Positions 1 to 13,650 of a stretch of 64,000 bases of DNA are shown one piece after another. Source of the DNA: Heterostelium album PN500 (taxonomy: Eukaryota > Evosea > Eumycetozoa > Acytosteliales > Acytosteliaceae); the NCBI RefSeq assembly GCF_000004825.1, contig NW_008805070.1:930001-994000 (forward strand). Reading direction: 5' to 3'. The notes beneath the pieces were generated by a model that saw only the letters and a list, made by a program, of their open reading frames with translations, was not told the origin of the DNA and did not search any database. Position 1 is the stretch's first letter. Each line of letters starts with the position of its first letter. The translations under genes were made by a program, and so were the position numbers.

Positions 1-2282
1 TTAACTTTAAAATTAATAGGAACTGATGATGAATATTTTGTATCAAATAAAAGTGATACTACCTATCAATGTTTTATGTATGTAATAAAAATCATTTTGC
101 AGATCAAAATACTAAATCATTTTTTTGGTAAAGAAATGCTTTTAAATGTTTTCCAAAAAGAAGATGCCTTGGTATAAGATCAATAATTCCAAAGTCTAAT
201 GATAATCCTTTAGGATTTGGAGAATATGAATGGATATCATATCAAGATGTTTACAATAGATCAGAGATATTTGGAACTGCTCTTTCAAAATTGGTTCCTA
301 GAGTATGTAGAATTCATTATCTTTTTATTTTAATTATAATATACTAATAATAATTTAGGAATCAATGATTGGTGTTATGCTAAATAATACCCCAGAATGG
401 TTTTATATTGACTTTGGATGTTTATTCTATGGATACACAATAGTACCAATAAATCATTTTATTAGTAAGTTGAAAAGTCTTTTGTAATAGATTAAATATA
501 GTATTAAATTTTTTTATAATTTTAGATTCAAGAGAGTTTATCGGTGTTATTAATAATTGTCAACCTTCAGTCATGATTGTTACAGAAAGTAGTTTGGTCA
601 AATTAGTAGATATTCTCAATAAGTACAATGGATTAAATATGATCATATATGTAGGAAATAATCCAGATCCTCATTTGAGAAAACAAATACCATATAACAT
701 CACATTTAAGATTTTTTCAGAGATTTTAAATCAATATAAAGATTGTAAAATTGCTCCTCACAACCCTCTCAATAATGGAGTTTTATCATTAGGTAAGAAT
801 AAAATTATAAACTATTATAAACTCACTTACTAATTATTATTTATTTTAATTTAAAAGTTTATAGTAGTGGTTCAACTGGTACACCAAAAGGAATCATTAT
901 CAAAGATAAAGATTTTTTGGCATCTTTATTAGATTATAAATTAGGATATCCATGTATTCAACTAAGCTTTTTATCTCTATGTAAATATTAAACAACAAAA
1001 GTTTGTAAATTAATTTATTTATTAATTTATTTTATTATTAGCTCATTTAGAGAGAAGAGCAGATTTAAAAATGATTTATAATGGTGGAAGATTAGGTATG
1101 TAATAAAAAATATTAAAACAATATTTTTTATATTAATTTTTTAAATTTAGGTATTTATACTTTACCAAAAAGAGATTATTTTATTAATGATGTTGCATGT
1201 TTAAGACCAACTATTATGTGGGCACCTCCCTCTATTTGGAATGAGTTTTATACAAAATATCAACAGTCCATGAATTCACTTAGAACTCTTTACCCACAAT
1301 TCAAAACCTCAGAGATTGAACAAATTATGTTTCCAGAATTCCGAAAACTTTTAGGCGATAGAATAGATTCGCTTACAACAGGTGGTGCTCTTATATCAGA
1401 AGAGGTCATTAGCATGATGAGAAGGTGTTGGGGTGCTGATAAGGTATTCAACATATATGGATCAACAGAAGCAATGATCGTGTCAGTGAATGACATAATG
1501 TTGAACCAGATTCAATACCGAATCATTCCACTTCAAGAGATTATCAAAGAAGGTTTGGCAACAGAGAATCCAATACCTATTGGTGAACTTGTGGTTAAAT
1601 CAGATCAAAATGTTGTTGGCTACTATAGAAACAAAGAAGATACCGAGAAATCCTTCAAAGATGGTTGGTTCCATATGGGTGATCTTGTCGAAGAGTATGA
1701 ACCAAGAAAAATTAGAATCTTGGATAGAATTAAAAATTCTTTTAAATCATCAACTGGTTTATTTATTTGGTAAGTTAACAAAAAAAAAGCTCACACATAA
1801 AAATAACTAATATTCTTTAAGTTTGGAGAAAATAGAAAACTATTATTATAAATCCCCATTCATCCGTCATATCTTTGTTTATGGAGATCCGTACCACTCA
1901 TATTTGATAGCAATCATTGTACCATCGGAAAAAGCATTGTCTTCCTTTGATACTAATCTAAAGATGGATTTGAATCAAAATAAATCACTCTTGGAAGCTA
2001 TTGAAAGTGAAATTCAATTGATTTCTGAAGAAAAACAGGTATGTTTAAAGAATTCTTTTAAAGTTTTTTTATTAATCTACTCTAACAATTGAATCAATCT
2101 AGATTATTGTTTATGAAACACCAAAGGTAATTCATTTAGATAATACAATTTGGACTAATGAAAACAATTTGATCAATGGTTCAGGTAAATTTAATAGACC
2201 AGCTCTTAAACAATACTATTTAGATTTAATAGATAAGATCTACAAAGAGAAACAAAATCAATCAATTGATTTATTACAATAG
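1..2282 (+). CDS. Long-chain fatty acyl-CoA synthetase, 5' end outside window
   Basis: This enzyme activates fatty acids with ATP and CoA (AMP-forming). I read nine exons: <1-77, 134-302, 359-464, 526-792, 858-980, 1042-1095, 1151-1769, 1822-2038 and 2103-2282, all GT..AG and in one frame, giving 603 residues. Visible landmarks are the ATP-binding motif YSSGSTGTPKGI (about residue 208 of the fragment), TTGGALISEE, the IYGSTEAM adenylate-binding motif (about 367), GWFHMGDLVE (about 436) and LEKIENYY in the C-terminal lid. The family is usually 650-700 residues, so about 60-90 N-terminal residues are missing upstream. One oddity is that the LAQGEYV stretch typical of long-chain enzymes reads SSTGLFI here, so chain-length preference may differ. 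The family call is secure; which paralogue it is (fcsA- or fcsB-like) is not. Confidence 0.88.
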
Positions 2283-2495
2283 ATCAATAATAATAATAAT
2301 TGTGACTGTACAGTTTTTTTTTTAATGGTTAAAATAAAATAAACATATTGTTATTTAAATTTTTTTTAATTATTTTTTTTTTTAATTTTTTTTCTTTTTT
2401 TAACATAATATCAACAAGGTAGCTACATTGTTTGTTTAGTTTTGGTTGTTTTAATTATTAAATTGTGTTGTAAAGTCTTTGATTTGATAGTGATT
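2283..2495. other. Convergent 3' spacer
   Basis: T- and A-rich spacer between the acyl-CoA synthetase and cullin genes, whose 3' ends face each other. AATAAA-like signals occur on the plus strand around 2333-2340. Nothing else is seen. Confidence 0.5.
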
Positions 2496-5335
2496 TTAGG
2501 CCATATATATGTATTGTTTTCTATCTTGTTTGGATCTCTCTAAATATTCTCTCTCTATCAAAGATTCTATTCTCTTCTTTACGATGATTGGATTTGGAAC
2601 GAAACGCGATTGCAATTGCTTGATAACCTCGGAAATCAAATTTGAATGATCCATTGTCTTTCTTGCTTTCATGATACGTACAATTGAAGCTTCGATTCTA
2701 TTGATTTGTTGATGATTAGTAAGTACAATAGTTTTTGATAATTTAAAATATAATAACATACTGATGCTTTCTATCTTCATCGACCTTTTGTCTTGTTTCG
2801 GTAGCCTCTACTGGAGTCTCTTTTTGTACAACAGACATAATCTTTACACGGAATAGTTTACTCTTAAATTTGGTATTGAAGAAAAATACATCACTCTCCT
2901 CGATATTCTTATTGGGTGCCTCTTTGGCATCTTTAGTTTCCTTGTCCAACACCTTATTCTTTGCACTGGTGAGTGCCATAAGATTTCTCTTTAGATCAAC
3001 TGGTGGAATACCTGTTTGTTCTGATATTTCTCTGTAATTATTAATTAATTTATATGTTAGTTGATTAAGAAGAAAAGTGGTGATGATATGATGATGATTG
3101 ATATATACTTAAAAGTTAATTTTGGTGATTCATTAAACAATAAAAGGATAACCATTTGATATGTCGATACTTGTAGTTCATGTGTCTTTGATGGGAAGGA
3201 CGCCTTGATTTCAGCAGTACCCATATTAGTTTGCCAAATTAACAGTCTTCCATTATGATTTGAAAGATAGTAGGCCTTGAATGCCTCACAGCAATGAAGG
3301 ATTTCACGTGGTAAAATACAATTTGAAGCACTCTGAGTTGGCCAGAATCCAGTTGTAAGAACATTTACATTTAGATCAAATGACATTGGTTTCTAAAAAT
3401 CAATCATTAGTATATTTGTAAAATGAATATAGTAGTAGTAGTAATAGTACATACTTGTAAAGTTTGAATATAATTTTTGAAACCAGCCATTGTATCTACT
3501 GACAATCTCATGTCTGTGAACATACCCTCGAGCTTGGAAGTAAATTGATATCCACACTCTGTCTTTAGCTTTGCAATCATGTTTCTCTCGGCATCGTCAG
3601 ATACACTACGTCCCAGTAACAAACGTTTGGCAAGATGTTGTTTGTAATACTTTTCAAAGACGTCCTTCTCTTGAATGAATCTAAACAACATTAAAATCTT
3701 GTCCAACAATACATCGACCTCCTCTTCACTGACACCTTTCAATCCTTTCTTTAGCTTCTCGTCGATAAAGAGTGAAATATATTCTGGTGATTTTGGATTT
3801 AAATTTATAAAATATTCAAATGCCTAATAATTATAATAATATTATTATTATTAATGATTTAATATCTAGTTAGAATATCAAATTAAAACTTACTCTAAAC
3901 AATGAATGTTGGAATTGTTTATCATTATAAAAAGCTTCTTTATGTAATCTATCATATTTATCTTTGAGATCAAGCAGACTTTGGAAGAATGTTGTTTGTT
4001 CTTTTGTCTAAATTGAAAAGAAGAATAGATAGTTAATAATACTATACTATTATAATAAAGGTTTAGGATATATATATAATTTTATAATTACCTTTTCTTC
4101 ATCCATAACAATCTCTTTACCAATCTCTCTGATATGGTTACTAATAACCTCCTTCATATAGTTCAAACCATCAGAAACTCTACCAAATAAATTATACATT
4201 CTCTTTAAATCTTCAATCTTATCTTCTTGAAGCATTGATATTAATCCTGAGTTTTCCATCTATAAATATATTTAAAAAAATAGATTGATTAATAATTATT
4301 AACAACAAATAATAATAATAAAATATTTACATTAATCAATGTCTTCATATGATTTGAAATCAATTGTTTCTCAGTTACATCCTTAACCTTTGGTTCAGAA
4401 CTACTATCGAGGTAATGTGAGACTCTTTCCAATTCTTCCTTAAGACATATTTCAACCTAAATAATTAAAAATAATAAAAGGTGTGGTGGGTTAATAAACA
4501 TGATCATTTGAGCTATTGTTTCAAATACTGAATAAACATATATTATTATTATTAATCATTCTTACTTTTTTCATATAATCTGGACAACTACAAGATGAAA
4601 TAAATTGTTGTGACTCTACTTGATAATAAGATGCTGTCTTTGCCAAAAATGGTGTTTCGAAATCCTCTTCATAGACAATCTTTGAATTCACTCCAAGATC
4701 AATCAACATTTGTGTTATATTCTTTATTAATATTCTAAAGAAATAAATAAATTGTAGATAAATAGATAGATAGAGATTAATAAAAGTAATTAAAAGGTAA
4801 TAAATAAAACAACATACCTATCTATAATCTCACCATTTCTCTCTTTTTGAATTAAATCCAATAATGTATTGAGTAGACGATCTTTAATGTATGGTGAATG
4901 GACTACGTTATCACGGAATAGGTTTAGACCCATGTCGTAGACGGTTGGTAGTTTGGCCTGGTCGACATAGGTACGATCCATGTACATGAGGATGTCACGT
5001 ACCATCAGCATCGATGTCTTGTGCTCGGACCACGAAGTGTTGAGCTCGTTGAGGAACGCCTCATCGTTGGCAATCTCCACTTGTTTGGCAACCTCCTTGA
5101 GATGTCCATTGACGAGATTCTTGAGGTTGTTGTAGAGCATCTCACCGTTCTTGTGGAGCACCATATTGTATGCATTTCTATAGAGTTCTTCGAATGACAG
5201 TGACGATGCATTCTTCAAATGAATTGTCTTTATTGCCTCCTCTAGCAACTTCCATGCTGTCGTAGTTGTATTTGGATCATTGTTGTGTGGATAACTTGAA
5301 TATTTAACCAAGAACTTTGTTGGTTTTGTTGACAT
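2496..5335 (-). CDS. culC: Cullin-3, ubiquitin ligase scaffold
   Basis: Scaffold of a CRL3 ubiquitin ligase: the N-terminus binds BTB-domain substrate adaptors and the C-terminus binds the RING protein RBX1. Nine exons are read: 4818-5335, 4566-4734, 4331-4456, 4092-4259, 3894-4007, 3455-3823, 3109-3392, 2762-3031 and 2496-2697 (739 residues; metazoan CUL3 is about 768). Cullin-3 features include [54 protein letters not shown], the cullin homology domain, and the C-terminal winged helix with neddylation motif IVRIMKARK (Lys near 683), ending in DRKQYIYMA. The order and spacing fit CUL3 better than CUL1, CUL2 or CUL4. The 3' end lies 213 bp from the convergent acyl-CoA synthetase gene. Confidence 0.93.
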
Positions 5336-6778
5336 ATCTCTCTAACTCTCACTTTTAATAATTAACTAATATGATTGCCTATATATATACTCTATTATTT
5401 TACTTATATATATTCTAATGAACTATTTACAATATTGATAAAAAAACAACTTTATAATAATAATATTGATCAATCAATCTAATCTCCACGAAAAATAAAT
5501 CTTTTTTAATGAATCGAATCTAAATGAATTTTAACTATACTACAAACTAACTAATAACTATAAAATAATAATAAGTTAATATATTTATCAAAAAATGTAG
5601 TTTTTTTCTTTTAATAAAAAAAATAAAAATAAAAAAGGTAAACAACTAAACAAAAAAATATGGTAATATATAATAGTCGATATATGATTTGATTGGTTTC
5701 TAAGCAAAAAAAAAATGTTATTATTAAACTATTTTATTTATTTATTATTATTATTTTAATTTTGATAAATGAAAATGTTAATTGTTTGTTTTTGTTATTG
5801 TTTTGTTTGTTGTGTAGTAATTAAATTGAAATTTATGATAAAAAAAATCAAAAATAATGAAAAACAACAAATTTTATATCAACTTGACACCCCATTCTAT
5901 TTATAACAATTTAATTTGATTATAGTTGAGTCGCAATAGTATCTACTATGCTAATTGATTAAGAGTGAATTATTAATGAAACCACCACCTTTTTCTTCTT
6001 CTTCTTCTTCCTACAGTGTGATGCTCCTGTCAAAATATTATTTTTTTATCCATTTGAGTATTATTTGTTTTGCACTTTATTTCTTTTTTTTTTTTTTTGT
6101 GGGTGGTGTGTGTTGATGATATATTCTATTATTTTATTTTTTATTTAATTCTTTATCTATTTATTTTAGTTTTTTTTTTGCTCAATCTTCAAATTTTAGA
6201 TCATCATGAACTCTAATCCAAAAAAAAAAAAACAAAAAACAACTAGTCTTTGTTTTATTTAAAATCAAATAACTTGATTTCAATATGTACATTATGATGA
6301 TCTTACATACCTTTATAATAAATAGTGATAAAAAATAAAAATAAAACTAAACAAATAATAATTATATTAAAATAAATAAATGGTGTGTTAAAATTAAAAT
6401 TTGATAAATTAAATCTGTTTTTTTTTTTTTACTAGATTATTTCTTTTTTTTTTTTATTATTTTAGTTTTTTGAAATATTTTTTTTAATTAATTTCAATGA
6501 AGTTTTGTGGTAAAATATTTATTTATGATCACATGATTTTAATTTTGGATCATGCAAAACCACCTCTAAAAATCAACGAATTTTATCATACGTTTTGGGT
6601 TCTGAATCGATATTATTTTTTTTAAAATATTTAAAATAATTATTTTTTTTTATTACTTTGCTTTATTTTATAAATATATATTATTAATAAAATTTAAGCA
6701 TTGATTATTCGAGATTCGAGTTTTACAATTATTTAAAAGATGGAGGGAGTTTGGGGGATTTTAGTAATAATATTATTA
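5336..6778. other. Non-coding spacer, cullin-3 5' side
   Basis: About 1.4 kb of AT-rich DNA between the start of cullin-3 and the 3' end of the PQ-loop gene, both on the minus strand. It has many A/T runs, a (TTC)n/CTT run near 5997-6013 and a GT-rich segment GGGTGGTGTGTGTTG at 6101-6115 that resembles a G-box. No coding potential is seen. Confidence 0.5.
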
Positions 6779-7639
6779 TTATGGTTGTGATAAGGTAACT
6801 GTTGTCGTTGTTGTTGTAGTTTCTTTTTCTTTAAGTTTTTCCATTTTCGAACTACCTATTTCAATGTCAGATCTGGTTCTTGCGGATCTAGATCTATTTC
6901 TATTGAATACGTGATCGGTATCATATTGGATATTGGCAGTCTTCACTTGAGTTCCATAGTAGAAACTCATGATGAAGATGGTTCCTTCGAAACATGGCAC
7001 GATGGCATAACTAACAGAGGCCAGGTAGTCGAAAGGTACAATGAAAACCAAAGACAAAATCGATGAACTTCCACCCAAAAAGTCCATTGCAACAAAAATT
7101 CTACTGAGACCTTCGGCAGACTGTGCTCTCACGATCTCATAGACCGCTGGAATGAATCCACCCGCCATAAAAATAGCAGACAACACTGTAATAACAACGG
7201 AAATCTTAAATTCTTCTTCTTTGTAACCTTTCATCAGCCTATAGAGACCATAGGTAATTCCAACTGAGGCACCAATAATAAAAAACAATACTGCCATTAA
7301 CATTTTTAAATCTTTTTTTCTTTAAGAAAAAAACAATTAGTATGTGATAAAAGAAATATTAATAACTACTTACCTATCATAATAGAAATGTTGAAATAGG
7401 ATAACTAATACTAATAAAGAGAACACTACTATTTGAACTACTAAGGGTGGAGCTTTATCTGTTGCCACCAAGTAAGGTGCCAAAACTAGACCACCTAGAT
7501 ACCAAGAGGTGAAACAAACAATAGAAACACCCTCTGTACTCTTTCTAACATAATTCCATCTGATCTGAGGAAGCAGCTGCACACTCCAAAGTATTACACC
7601 AACAATACCAAATATATTTGCTGCCACTGGACTATCCAT
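6779..7639 (-). CDS. PQ-loop repeat membrane protein
   Basis: Two exons (7374-7639 and 6779-7319; 268 residues) separated by a 54-nt intron. The protein is a seven-helix membrane protein with two PQ-loop (MtN3/saliva-like) units. The first carries LLPQIRWNY near residue 24. The second carries the degenerate GFIPAVYEI, where Gln after Pro is replaced by Ala. The family includes cystinosin, lysosomal cationic amino-acid exporters and SWEET-like carriers; substrate and organelle cannot be told from the sequence. The last 50 or so residues are hydrophilic, with an RSRSARTRS segment and a Thr run, and form a cytosolic tail. The start is the first ATG, directly followed by the first hydrophobic segment. 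Confidence 0.82.
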
Positions 7640-8346
7640 TTATTATTAAATATTAATATTTGCCAAGATGATGTATACTGATTTTACTTTTTGTTAGTTG
7701 GCTGAGAAGCCATGGAAACCATTAGAAAAAAAAAAAAAAAAATCAAAGTAATCTGATAAATATTTATTTAAATTATATCTACTCGCACCCACCAAACACA
7801 ATATTTAAAAAAAAAATTGATATGGTAATGTAATTATGTATCTAGATATTTATAGATCTTCAACTAAATTTTTATTATGAAAAAAATAAGAATCATAAAA
7901 AAAAAAAATACTTTTTCAAGCTGCAGCTGTTGCATTTTTATCAAAAAAACTTGTTTATTTTTGACCTTAATCAGATGACATGTCAACTTTCCCATTGATT
8001 GTGTAAAAAATTGAAAAGATTTTTTTTTGAAATATATTTTTTAGTGTAGAAACACAATTTAATTGATTAAAACTATAAAATCTGATAGACTTTTAGACTA
8101 TTAAATAAACTTTATCAAGATATTAAATGTTAGTGACATCACTCCACTCTTTTTTTAAAACCCACATCATCATCAACATCACCAATATCACACGATCTTT
8201 TTACAAAATTATCCAATTTTTTTTTATTATTTTTTTTTATAATAATAGATTTCATTATCGGAAATATCTATCAAACTTTGTATCTATCAATTTTGATAGA
8301 ATTGTGAAAAATGTGTGTAGTGGTGTAGCGCGCGTTGTAACTTTGA
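7640..8346. other. Spacer between PQ-loop and MLH3 genes
   Basis: AT-rich DNA upstream of the PQ-loop gene and downstream of MLH3. It contains A and T runs and no supported gene. An 81-codon open stretch at 8127-8372 on the plus strand is mostly Phe/Ile/Asn codons and overlaps the MLH3 3' end, so I treat it as chance. Confidence 0.45.
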
Positions 8347-11300
8347 TCATGCAGATTGCATTGATTGAATGATTGATTTCAGTGATTTCGGTTTAAGTTG
8401 TTCCATTTGTAGCTCTCCAAGCTTTTTAGATAGTTTTCCAAAGTTAATCATTGAAACTGATGCAGGTCTACCGTGTGCGCAGTGGAATGGATCGTTACAC
8501 TTGGCAAGCTCTTTCATGAGATTTTCACATCGCTCACGCGGCAAGTTATGTCCAAACTTAATGGCACGCGCACATGCATGTGTCTGACGGATTCTGTGGA
8601 ATGAAGGTGGCGGTCCAATCTCACGGTCAGCAATCATCGAGAGATACTCGTGCAGCTGACCAACGCCCAGTGTTTGAGAGCAAACTTTTGGCGCAGACTC
8701 TAGTGTTATGGTGGATTTATTTGCTTGCCATTTGAATCCATACTTTTCAATCTCTGCTTTGTACTCTGACATGAGATGCATCTCGTCGGGAGTCAGCGAC
8801 CAACGTTCGTTCAGTGGGACAACATCAAAGTTGGGAATGGCACGACTATAGTTCTCTAAATTGATTCTTTCGGAAACTGCATGTTGGTCCATCACAAAGA
8901 ACAATCCATTCGACTCGCATAACAGGTACTTTTTGTCGAGTTGTGCAATGAATCTGACATTGTCAATGTGTTCACGAGTTACACGGTCACTACTCTTGTT
9001 TTGTAGCACCATTTTTCTTTGGAGTTCTTCATTTTGTATCTTTTGTTTCTGTTTGGCTTCACGTATCTGCTTTTGTTGTTCCATATCAACCTGTGATCCA
9101 GCGAAATTAGATTCAAAATAAGGACTTAATCTCCTGCCGTCCTCGGATTCAACAACAGGACACAACTGGAATTGTGGAGTTAATAAATTCGATGAGGACG
9201 AAGAAGTGGAATTTGATGAAAGTGATGATGTTGATGTAGTTGAATTTGAGGATTGTGATGATGATGATGAATTGGAAGGAGATGACGACGGATAATCATC
9301 TTGTCTTGCTATGATTATCGATGGTCTTAGATTTGCTGGTAAACTATTAGGTGTTAAGATAATAGGATTGTTTATAACAGGTGGAGGTGTAGTTGGAGTA
9401 GTTGGAGTGGTTGTAGTTGAAGTAGCAGTGACAGTGGTAGTGGTAGTTGTTGTGACTACTTTTGAATATGGTTCACCCTCTTCCTCTGTGCTCTCGTCAT
9501 CATACTCTTCCATTGGTGTGAGTATGATATCTTTATCATGGCTATGTTCACATTTGTAAGTAGTCATCTCTTCGTCTGGTTCCCAGTCCAAATCGATTAC
9601 ATCTATACTTTCATTCAACCTGTTGCGAGTATGGCCAGTCTCTGCTCGATCATTTTCATCCTTGATTGCCAAATCACTTTCAGCAAAAGGATACACTGTA
9701 TTGAATGCATTGAATCTTATTTTCTTTGATGATTTATGTTTTAGCTCCTCTTGAGCAACTTGATTTTCATTTTCCTCATCATCTTGTTGTTGTTGTTGCT
9801 GTTGTCTTGGTGATAAATGTTGGACAATTAGAGTTTGCTTCAATTGTTGATCTGGAGTTGCATGGTGTTGTTGTGTTGGTTGTACAGGTGAGACTGAACT
9901 TGTTGTAGATGGAATTGGTTGCGAACTTGCACTGGTTGTTGCATTGGTGGTTGCAATATTATTATGAACAAAGAATTTCGATAGGACTGGTGTGTTGTTG
10001 GTAACAGGTGTTTTTACAATATCAAAGTGTTGAGAATGTACAACGGTTGGTTTGGTTATTTTAGATGGTGATGTGATGGTGGGTGTTTTGTTGGTATCGT
10101 TGGAATCCTGGAAGTATTTTGATCGTTGTTTCTTTTGTGGTGATGGAGAGGTACTCGTTGATGACACAGATGAACTGGATGGTGATGTAATAGTTGAGCC
10201 AGATGAAAACAAAGGTCTGGTAATTGGCGACATTGGATGGTCATTGCTCTCATCATCATCACCAAATCCAAAAGCATCATAATCAAAAGAGTAGCTACGA
10301 TTAAGAGGTGTTGTTATAGATTGTTGTTGTTGTTGTTGATACTGTTTCTCCTCTTTAACGAGTGGAGGAGGTGGTGGTGTAAGTGTTAATGGCTTGGATA
10401 CGACTTTGGTTGTAGTGGTAGTTGTAACAACTTTTGTAATTGATTTGATATCATATGTTTCAACATCTATAATCTCATCGTAAGATGTTTCCACAGTTTT
10501 ATCTTCGGTCTCTTGTACCTCTGCGTATCGTTGTTTCGGAAGTCCAGTCGCATCCCATGTACTTTCATACTTTATCTTTGGTACACTGTACTGTGAGTTC
10601 TGGGTTTTGGGTGATGATTGTGAAGTCTGGCTTGGCAACTGAGATAGTACTGGTGTATCTGATGTTTGTGATGGTTGTGATAGTTGTGATTGTAAGGATT
10701 GTGAAGATTGCGAGGATTGTGAATATTGTGAATACTGTGAAGCATCATTATCCACAAGCTTCTCTGTTTTAACATGAAAGTGGCCTGATGATAATAATTG
10801 TGTTGGTGGTTGAGACTGAGATAATGATTGGGATTGTTGTTGTTGAGACTGAGGTTGAGAAGATGAAGAATCTTCAAATTCATCATTATTATCATGATTA
10901 TTATTATTATAGTTGTTATTATTATTATTTTTAATGGTTGTTTCAATCTCATTGTCATCATCATCACTTATATCAATGAAAATGACATCTTGATTTGATA
11001 AAGATGATGGTGATGTCTGTTGTTGTTGCTGTTGGTGATGCTGTTGCTTTGAATTTGGCTCTTTCTTTACTGATATAGTATTCTTAAAGAATTTGGATTG
11101 GTCACTCTCCAACGGCTTAATCTCATCGGTAGTAATCTGTGATAGCAAAGAAGGTGAAACTGGCTCGACCATCTCGGACTCTGATTGCTGTATTTCTTCC
11201 ATTTCATCTCCCCCTATGTCACCGCCATCATCATCATCATCAACAACCGTATTTGTATCATCATTAAAAGAATCATTCATATTAACATCTAAATCATATT

Positions 11301-12887
11301 CAAATCCACTATTACCAATGTTATCTTTATCAACTTCATTATTATTATTATTGTTGTTATTGTTATTACTATCTTGACTATGAAATCCAGCTAAATCATT
11401 ATTATTACTATTATTACTATTATCGTTACTACTATTATTATGATGATAATCAACTTTCTTATTGAAAAAAGATGATTTTGAACTAGCTGTCTCTGCTGAT
11501 CTGTTCTTTGATAGGAATCTGGTGAGTACACCTTTGAATAAGTTAGTTGGTAGTTGCCAATTCTTAAACTCTAGAAATGTCTTTGACGTTGGTTCATAGG
11601 ATCTATCGTACGATGTGAATGGACATTCCAAAAACAAACAATACATTGGATGTATATCGATGACCTCCTTTCTTATCTTTGTGTGATTCTCCTCTGCCAA
11701 CTTTGTCTCATTGAACAATCTAAATGATTTATACAACTGATTAACTATTCTATGTAATTTAGTATTATAAACTATTCTATTATTTACAACTAATTGTAGT
11801 ATTATTAGAATATATAAATGTTAGTTAAATTATAAGCTATTCTATAAAAATAATCTTTAACTTACAAATCAATTGTAAAGATTGATTTGGGTGACCTTTT
11901 TTAGTTGGTAAACAAAGATATCCGTTCAAACGGTAATCGTGAGATTGATGAGAAAACTCTGTTGAGTCAATAAACTCCATTATATTTGCTTTAACTTGAC
12001 CATAGAAACTTGAGAATATTGATAAGAATTGATGATCCTATTTATAATGTGTGTTTGGTTGTTGATCGATTGACTGTGTGTTAGTTTCCTCTTTAAACCT
12101 TGAAAATAATAAAACAAACAACAACAACAACAACAACAAAATAATTGTGTGAACCTACAGATGGTGTTTCAAAAATTGGACCTTTTGTTTCATCAAACAA
12201 AGTGAATGATATGTTTGGATGTGACAATGCTATGTTTTCAAGTTTCTTCTTGACTGACAACCTCAGCGATGAATGATTGATATTCTGTCGACGTACAGGC
12301 ACGAATCTAAATAACTCTCTAACCTTTACGATAGTACCAACTGAATCTCTAGGTACATCCAATTCTTTTGTATAATCAGTATGACCAAATCTAATTAACT
12401 TTGCAAAACTCTTTAAATATTTTACTGGATCTTCATTCTCATTATTGTTGTTGTCAGTTGTTGTTTTGTCGTCATTGTTATTGTTGTTATTGTTGTTATT
12501 GTTGTTATTGTTGTCAGGCGTACATATTAATTCAAGTGCAGCGATGGCAGCAATAGAAGCTAGAGATTCACCACGGAATCCAAAGGTATGAAGATGCTCA
12601 AAGTCTTGGGGTGTAGTGAATTTCGAGGTACAGTTACGCTCACCCACCAACTTTAGGTCGGCCAAGTCAATCGATGCACCGTTGTCTTTGACATCGAATG
12701 CCAATGTCGTCGTATTTATAGTGACCGATATAGCAGTGGCATTGGAATCGATAGCATTGTAAACTATCTCCTCCAGAGCTTGCTCATAACTAACAATGGA
12801 AAGTGTTGAGCGAATACTTGTAACAACATCTTCACCCAATTTATTGATCATTCTCTTATTATTATTGTTGATGTTATTACTACTCAT
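8347..12887 (-). CDS. mlh3: MutL homologue MLH3, mismatch-repair/meiotic endonuclease
   Basis: Three exons (12159-12887, 11866-12037, 8347-11789; 1447 residues). The N-terminal GHKL ATPase shows EEIVYNAIDSNA (Glu/Asn box), DNGAS at about 68-72 and GFRGESLASIA near 103, followed by the S5-like domain with VPVRRQNI. A very long linker, about residues 330-1190, is low complexity (Ser, Gln, Asn, Thr and acidic runs, QS repeats). The C-terminal domain has the metal-binding endonuclease motif DQHAVSERINLE (about 1268-1279), ACARAIKFGHNL and CNDPFHCAHGRP. These mark MLH3 rather than MLH1 or PMS1; the last motif is the MLH3 form of the C-terminal zinc-site region. MLH3 pairs with MLH1 and acts in crossover resolution and repair. 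The second Gly of the DxGxG ATP motif is replaced by Ser. Confidence 0.9.
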
Positions 12888-13650
12888 TTTCTTTATCTCT
12901 TTCTTTATAAATAATAAATAATATAATACATGTAAACTCGATAATTAACTAACAATCGTTGATTATATTTTCCTTAATTCATATGCCTCATTTTAGATTT
13001 TACAGGAATTTAATTTATTTATTTTTTTCAAAACACACTATTTTTATTTTTTTTATAAGAATTTGACTTTTTACTTTATGTATCTTATTATCTGACAAAA
13101 ATAAAACAAAGATATTGCAGTCTAATCTAATTTTATTTAATTTTATTTATTTTTTATTTTTTTTAAAAAAGTGATTAATGATTTAATCTACAATCCAGTA
13201 AAATAATAGTAAAATGACAAATCAGAAAAATAATATTTTTATTTATTTAATGAGATCTATTTTTTAGAAAAAATTAGCAACGTTACCAAAAGGACTTCAA
13301 ATCATTCGGTATGTTTTTCAATGATCTACTTTTTTTTTTTAATGGTGTTATGCAAAAAATAAAAAAAATTAAAAAAAAATGAAAAATTTTTAGTTACAAA
13401 AAAAAAAAAAAATTTAACAAAAAAACAACAAATTATTGTGTGAGGAATCCTCTGATATGCTCAACATTGTCATTTTTAGTGAACAATAATAGTTAGTGTT
13501 GTGAGATACATATATTCAGTTTAATTAAAGCAAATCAAATTTTGTTCGAAATCGAAACATAGTATTTTATTGTTCAAAAACTCTCTGTAGTTCAATATTT
13601 AACTATCTTTCATAAAATTGTATATATAATTCTTTAATAGAAATAGCAAA
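12888..13650. promoter_or_regulatory. Divergent promoter region, MLH3 / Rieske
   Basis: 763 bp between two divergent starts, rich in A and T runs (for example 13345-13417). The block immediately before the Rieske start (13520-13650) is less repetitive. I see no named element; the promoter role is inferred from position only. Confidence 0.4.

Noticed and set aside
10056-10967. Open frames antisense or out of frame to the MLH3 linker
   Set aside because: Triplet repeats (CAA, TCA, AAT) leave all frames open. The MLH3 frame is fixed by conserved ends on both sides.
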